8,032 nt of DNA from Geobacter sp. UBA1603 (GTDB lineage: Bacteria; Desulfobacterota; Desulfuromonadia; Geobacterales; Pseudopelobacteraceae). The notes under the pieces are model-generated. The model ran no database searches and had not been told where the DNA came from. It saw nothing but the letters and a program-made list of their open reading frames with translations. Positions 6,573 to 8,032 of the stretch are shown here, one piece after another. Each line of letters starts with the position of its first letter. The stretch's first letter is position 1. The translations under genes and the position numbers were made by a program. The stretch spans positions 37,776 to 45,807 of the forward strand of contig DCNF01000075.1 in NCBI GenBank assembly GCA_002322035.1, written 5' to 3'.

Positions 6573-7103
6573 TAACATCAGTTACACTTCAGAAACATCT
6601 GGCCAATTTTTTAAAGATTGCCTTCACAGACCCTTTGTTTATCATTAATATTTTGTTATCAGTGATATTGGTTAAACTCAATTTAAAGAATAATTGGCGT
6701 TCTGTAATATTTATATTTATTATCATATATCTTGCTTTTTATTCTCTTATTGTTGTCAGTACGGGTGGACTCGCCTCAACTCGTTATATATTCCCAGTGT
6801 CATTGGCGCTATTAGTGACACAGCTAATAACATTGTTTGACCAAATAAAGGTTCCCAATAGTGCCACGTTTAAACGTTTTACTATGATTACAAGAGCAGT
6901 ATGGGTAGTTACGGTTCTGGCAAGTTTAGTTTCAGCACGCATTATCGTCGGCCCCGGAGTTATTGATAACCGACTAAAAATGTATGAACCGACAAAAAAA
7001 ATGCAGTTAATTATCGATAATGTACAAAGTATTGCAAATATAGCAAATGGATCAAAAGGAGCCACCCTTGTCGTAAGTACTGGTTATGAGCGTTTTATAC
7101 TTA
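6563..7103 (+). pseudogene. Polytopic membrane protein, C-terminal fragment after a frameshift, cut by the IS5-type element
   Basis: In the shifted frame the sequence reads GRIVTSVTLQKHLANFLKIA and FTDPLFIINILLSVILVKL with no stop, followed by membrane helices SVIFIFIIIYLAFYSLIVV, YIFPVSLALLVTQLITLF and VWVVTVLASLVSARIIV. It then enters a soluble tail (NVQSIANIANGSKGATLVVS). A TTG at 6635 is a possible but unconvincing start, since coding-like residues precede it. The native frame reaches 7103, where the IS5-type element begins; the last residues (RAYP) and the TAA 7115-7117 belong to the element. The remainder of the gene should lie beyond the window, after the second TTA. Fragments together give about 500 residues before the IS5 element. 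The exact 5' limit is uncertain because the frameshift position is not resolved. Confidence 0.68.
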
Positions 7104-7122
7104 GAGCTTATCCGTAAATAAA
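7104..7122. repeat. IS5-type element, left terminal inverted repeat
   Basis: GAGCTTATCCGTAAATAAA, preceded by TTA. It differs from the inverted right end at two positions (3 and 5). It also supplies the TAA that ends the interrupted membrane protein frame. Confidence 0.9.
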
Positions 7123-7154
7123 ATATACTTTCTGCAGCATTTCTGGTACGATAA

Positions 7155-7185
7155 CCTTCCAGCGTTCATCAATATTGCTGGGAGG
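7155..7185 (+). promoter_or_regulatory. Hairpin covering the transposase ribosome binding site
   Basis: CCTTCCAGC at 7155-7163 can pair with GCTGGGAGG at 7177-7185 (eight Watson-Crick pairs and one G-U) across a 13-base loop. The second arm contains most of the GGAGGG ribosome site (7181-7186) of the transposase ATG at 7191. Folding in a read-through mRNA would hide that site, a known way for insertion sequences to keep transposase low when transcribed from outside. Folding is predicted by eye only. Confidence 0.45.
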
Positions 7186-7190
7186 GTGTT

Positions 7191-8025
7191 ATGGCAAAGA
7201 TTCAATCATGGGAAGTTTCTGATGCCTTTTGGGAGAAAGTCTCTCCATTGATTCCTTCTCCAGAGCGTGATCCTAACAAAGCTTATCGCCGCAAGTCTGG
7301 CTGCGGCAGAAAGCCGATGGAGCATCGGCAGATCTTTGAAGCCATTATGTACGTACTTCGTACCGGTTGCCAATGGAAGGCATTGCCAAAAGAGCGCTTT
7401 GGTAGTCCGAGTGCAATCCACACCCATTTCATGCGCTGGATGCATGCCGGCTTCTTTGTTTCCATCTGGCGTGCAGGTCTTGCCGAGTACGATGAGATGG
7501 AAGGCATTGCCTGGCACTGGCAAAGTATAGATGGCGCAATGACCAAAGCTCCACTGGCTCAAGAAACCGTAGGTCGTAACCCGACTGATCGGGGAAAAAA
7601 ACGGAAGCAAGCGCCATATTCTGGTGGACGAGCGTGGCGTCCCCTTATCGATAGTCGTAACCGGAGCAAACAGGCACGATGTGAGTCAACTTGAGCTTGT
7701 ACTCGATGAAATCATCATTGTTCGCCCAGATACGGAGCAGCATCTATGTGCAGATAAGGGCTACACCGGAGAACCTGCGCAGAAAGCTATCAAAGACCGG
7801 AACTACATCCCGCATGTAAAGCAACGGGGTGAAGAGATGCAGGAGAAGAAAGACAATCCAGAGTTTAAATGCCGACGATGGATTGTCGAGGTTGCTCACT
7901 CCTGGTTCAACAGATTCAGAAAGCTATTGGTGAGATACGAAAAACTCACCAATTCCTATGAAGCACTATTACACATGGCTGCGGCCATAATCGCCTTCAG
8001 AAAAGCAGGCTTTATTTACGGATAG
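7191..8025 (+). CDS. IS5-family DDE transposase, split in two frames at a run of seven A
   Basis: The ATG at 7191 follows GGAGGG at 7181-7186. The first frame runs to TGA 7692-7694 (167 codons), but only about its first 135 residues are transposase. They include the N-terminal domain (FWEKVSPLIPSP, GCGRKP, RQIFEAIMYVLRTGCQWKAL) and the first catalytic aspartate in SIDGAMTKA (D114). The rest lies in the next frame, readable from the A run through GSKRHILVDERG to TAG 8023-8025. It carries GANRHD, the second aspartate in CADKGYTG, and the glutamate in RRWIVEVAHSWFNRFRKLL. A GTG at 7624 opens an independent frame of 133 residues. Removing one A from A7 (7595-7601) fuses both parts into about 277 residues, the usual IS5 length. 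This may be transcriptional slippage, as in some IS5-family members, or an inactivating mutation. If slippage fails, this copy depends on another transposase. Confidence 0.85.
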
Positions 8026-8029
8026 GTTC
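8011..8029. repeat. IS5-type element, right terminal inverted repeat
   Basis: TTTATTTACGGATAGGTTC is the inverse of the left end with two differences and is followed by the TTA target duplication at 8030-8032, the last bases of the window. Confidence 0.9.
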
Positions 8030-8032
8030 TTA

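Larger units (their letters stand above)
7104..8029 (+). mobile_element. IS5-family insertion sequence (IS1031/IS427-like), complete
   Basis: The element of 926 bp is bounded by 19-bp terminal inverted repeats that match at 17 of 19 positions and flanked on both sides by TTA (7101-7103 and 8030-8032). A three-base TNA duplication is the habit of the IS1031 group of IS5. One transposase is encoded on the plus strand in two frames. The window stops exactly at the end of the second TTA, so the far flank cannot be read. Confidence 0.92.

Noticed and set aside
7595..7601. Classical -1 ribosomal frameshift on A AAA AAA in the IS5-type transposase
   Set aside because: The -1 frame does not encode the rest of the transposase; a +1 change (one A fewer) is required.
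1..8032. tRNA, rRNA or CRISPR array
   Set aside because: No cloverleaf-like segment, rRNA-like stretch or regularly spaced repeats were found when reading both strands.

Overview
The window appears to come from a Gram-negative bacterium with a GC-rich chromosome, and a surface-glycan locus. My best guess is a Desulfuromonadota/Geobacter-like organism. That rests on remembered protein and insertion-sequence style, and no search could be run.

Region 1 (1-2290) is GC-rich (43 of 60 bases G+C at 541-600). It holds the 3' end of a Gfo/Idh/MocA sugar oxidoreductase and, overlapping it by 4 bases, a complete DegT/DnrJ/EryC1-type PLP aminotransferase. Such pairs oxidise and then aminate C3 of a UDP-sugar, making a 3-amino sugar for O-antigen or for lipid A. 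A 96-base gap with a 10-bp hairpin follows, then a complete MacB/LolD-type ABC ATPase. A start codon overlaps the ATPase stop as if a permease should follow, but that frame closes after 31 codons. The permease seems to be lost, and the base composition drops at this point.

Region 2 (about 2290-7103) has much lower GC (28 of 60 at 2761-2820; 20 of 60 at 4681-4740). It looks like a transferred three-gene set on the + strand: a DAO-type FAD oxidoreductase, a GtrB/DPM-like family 2 glycosyltransferase homologue with two C-terminal membrane helices, and a large polytopic membrane protein whose start overlaps the glycosyltransferase stop by 4 bases. The layout resembles a Gtr-type glycan-modification system, in which a lipid-linked sugar is made on the cytoplasmic side and used by a periplasmic-facing membrane transferase. 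The glycosyltransferase lacks the usual acidic donor-binding residues and carries a run of nine C.

The membrane protein gene is broken three times. An IS630-family element lies at a TA (about 4825-5908); removing it with one TA copy rejoins the reading frame. A one-base frameshift lies near 6530-6570. An IS5-family element (7104-8029) sits in its 3' part, flanked by TTA copies, the second of which is the last three bases of the window. The module is therefore probably non-functional here as a whole, although the oxidoreductase and glycosyltransferase frames are intact.

The IS5-type transposase is split between two frames at a run of seven A, and its ribosome binding site lies in a predicted hairpin. 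No tRNA, rRNA or CRISPR array was seen.
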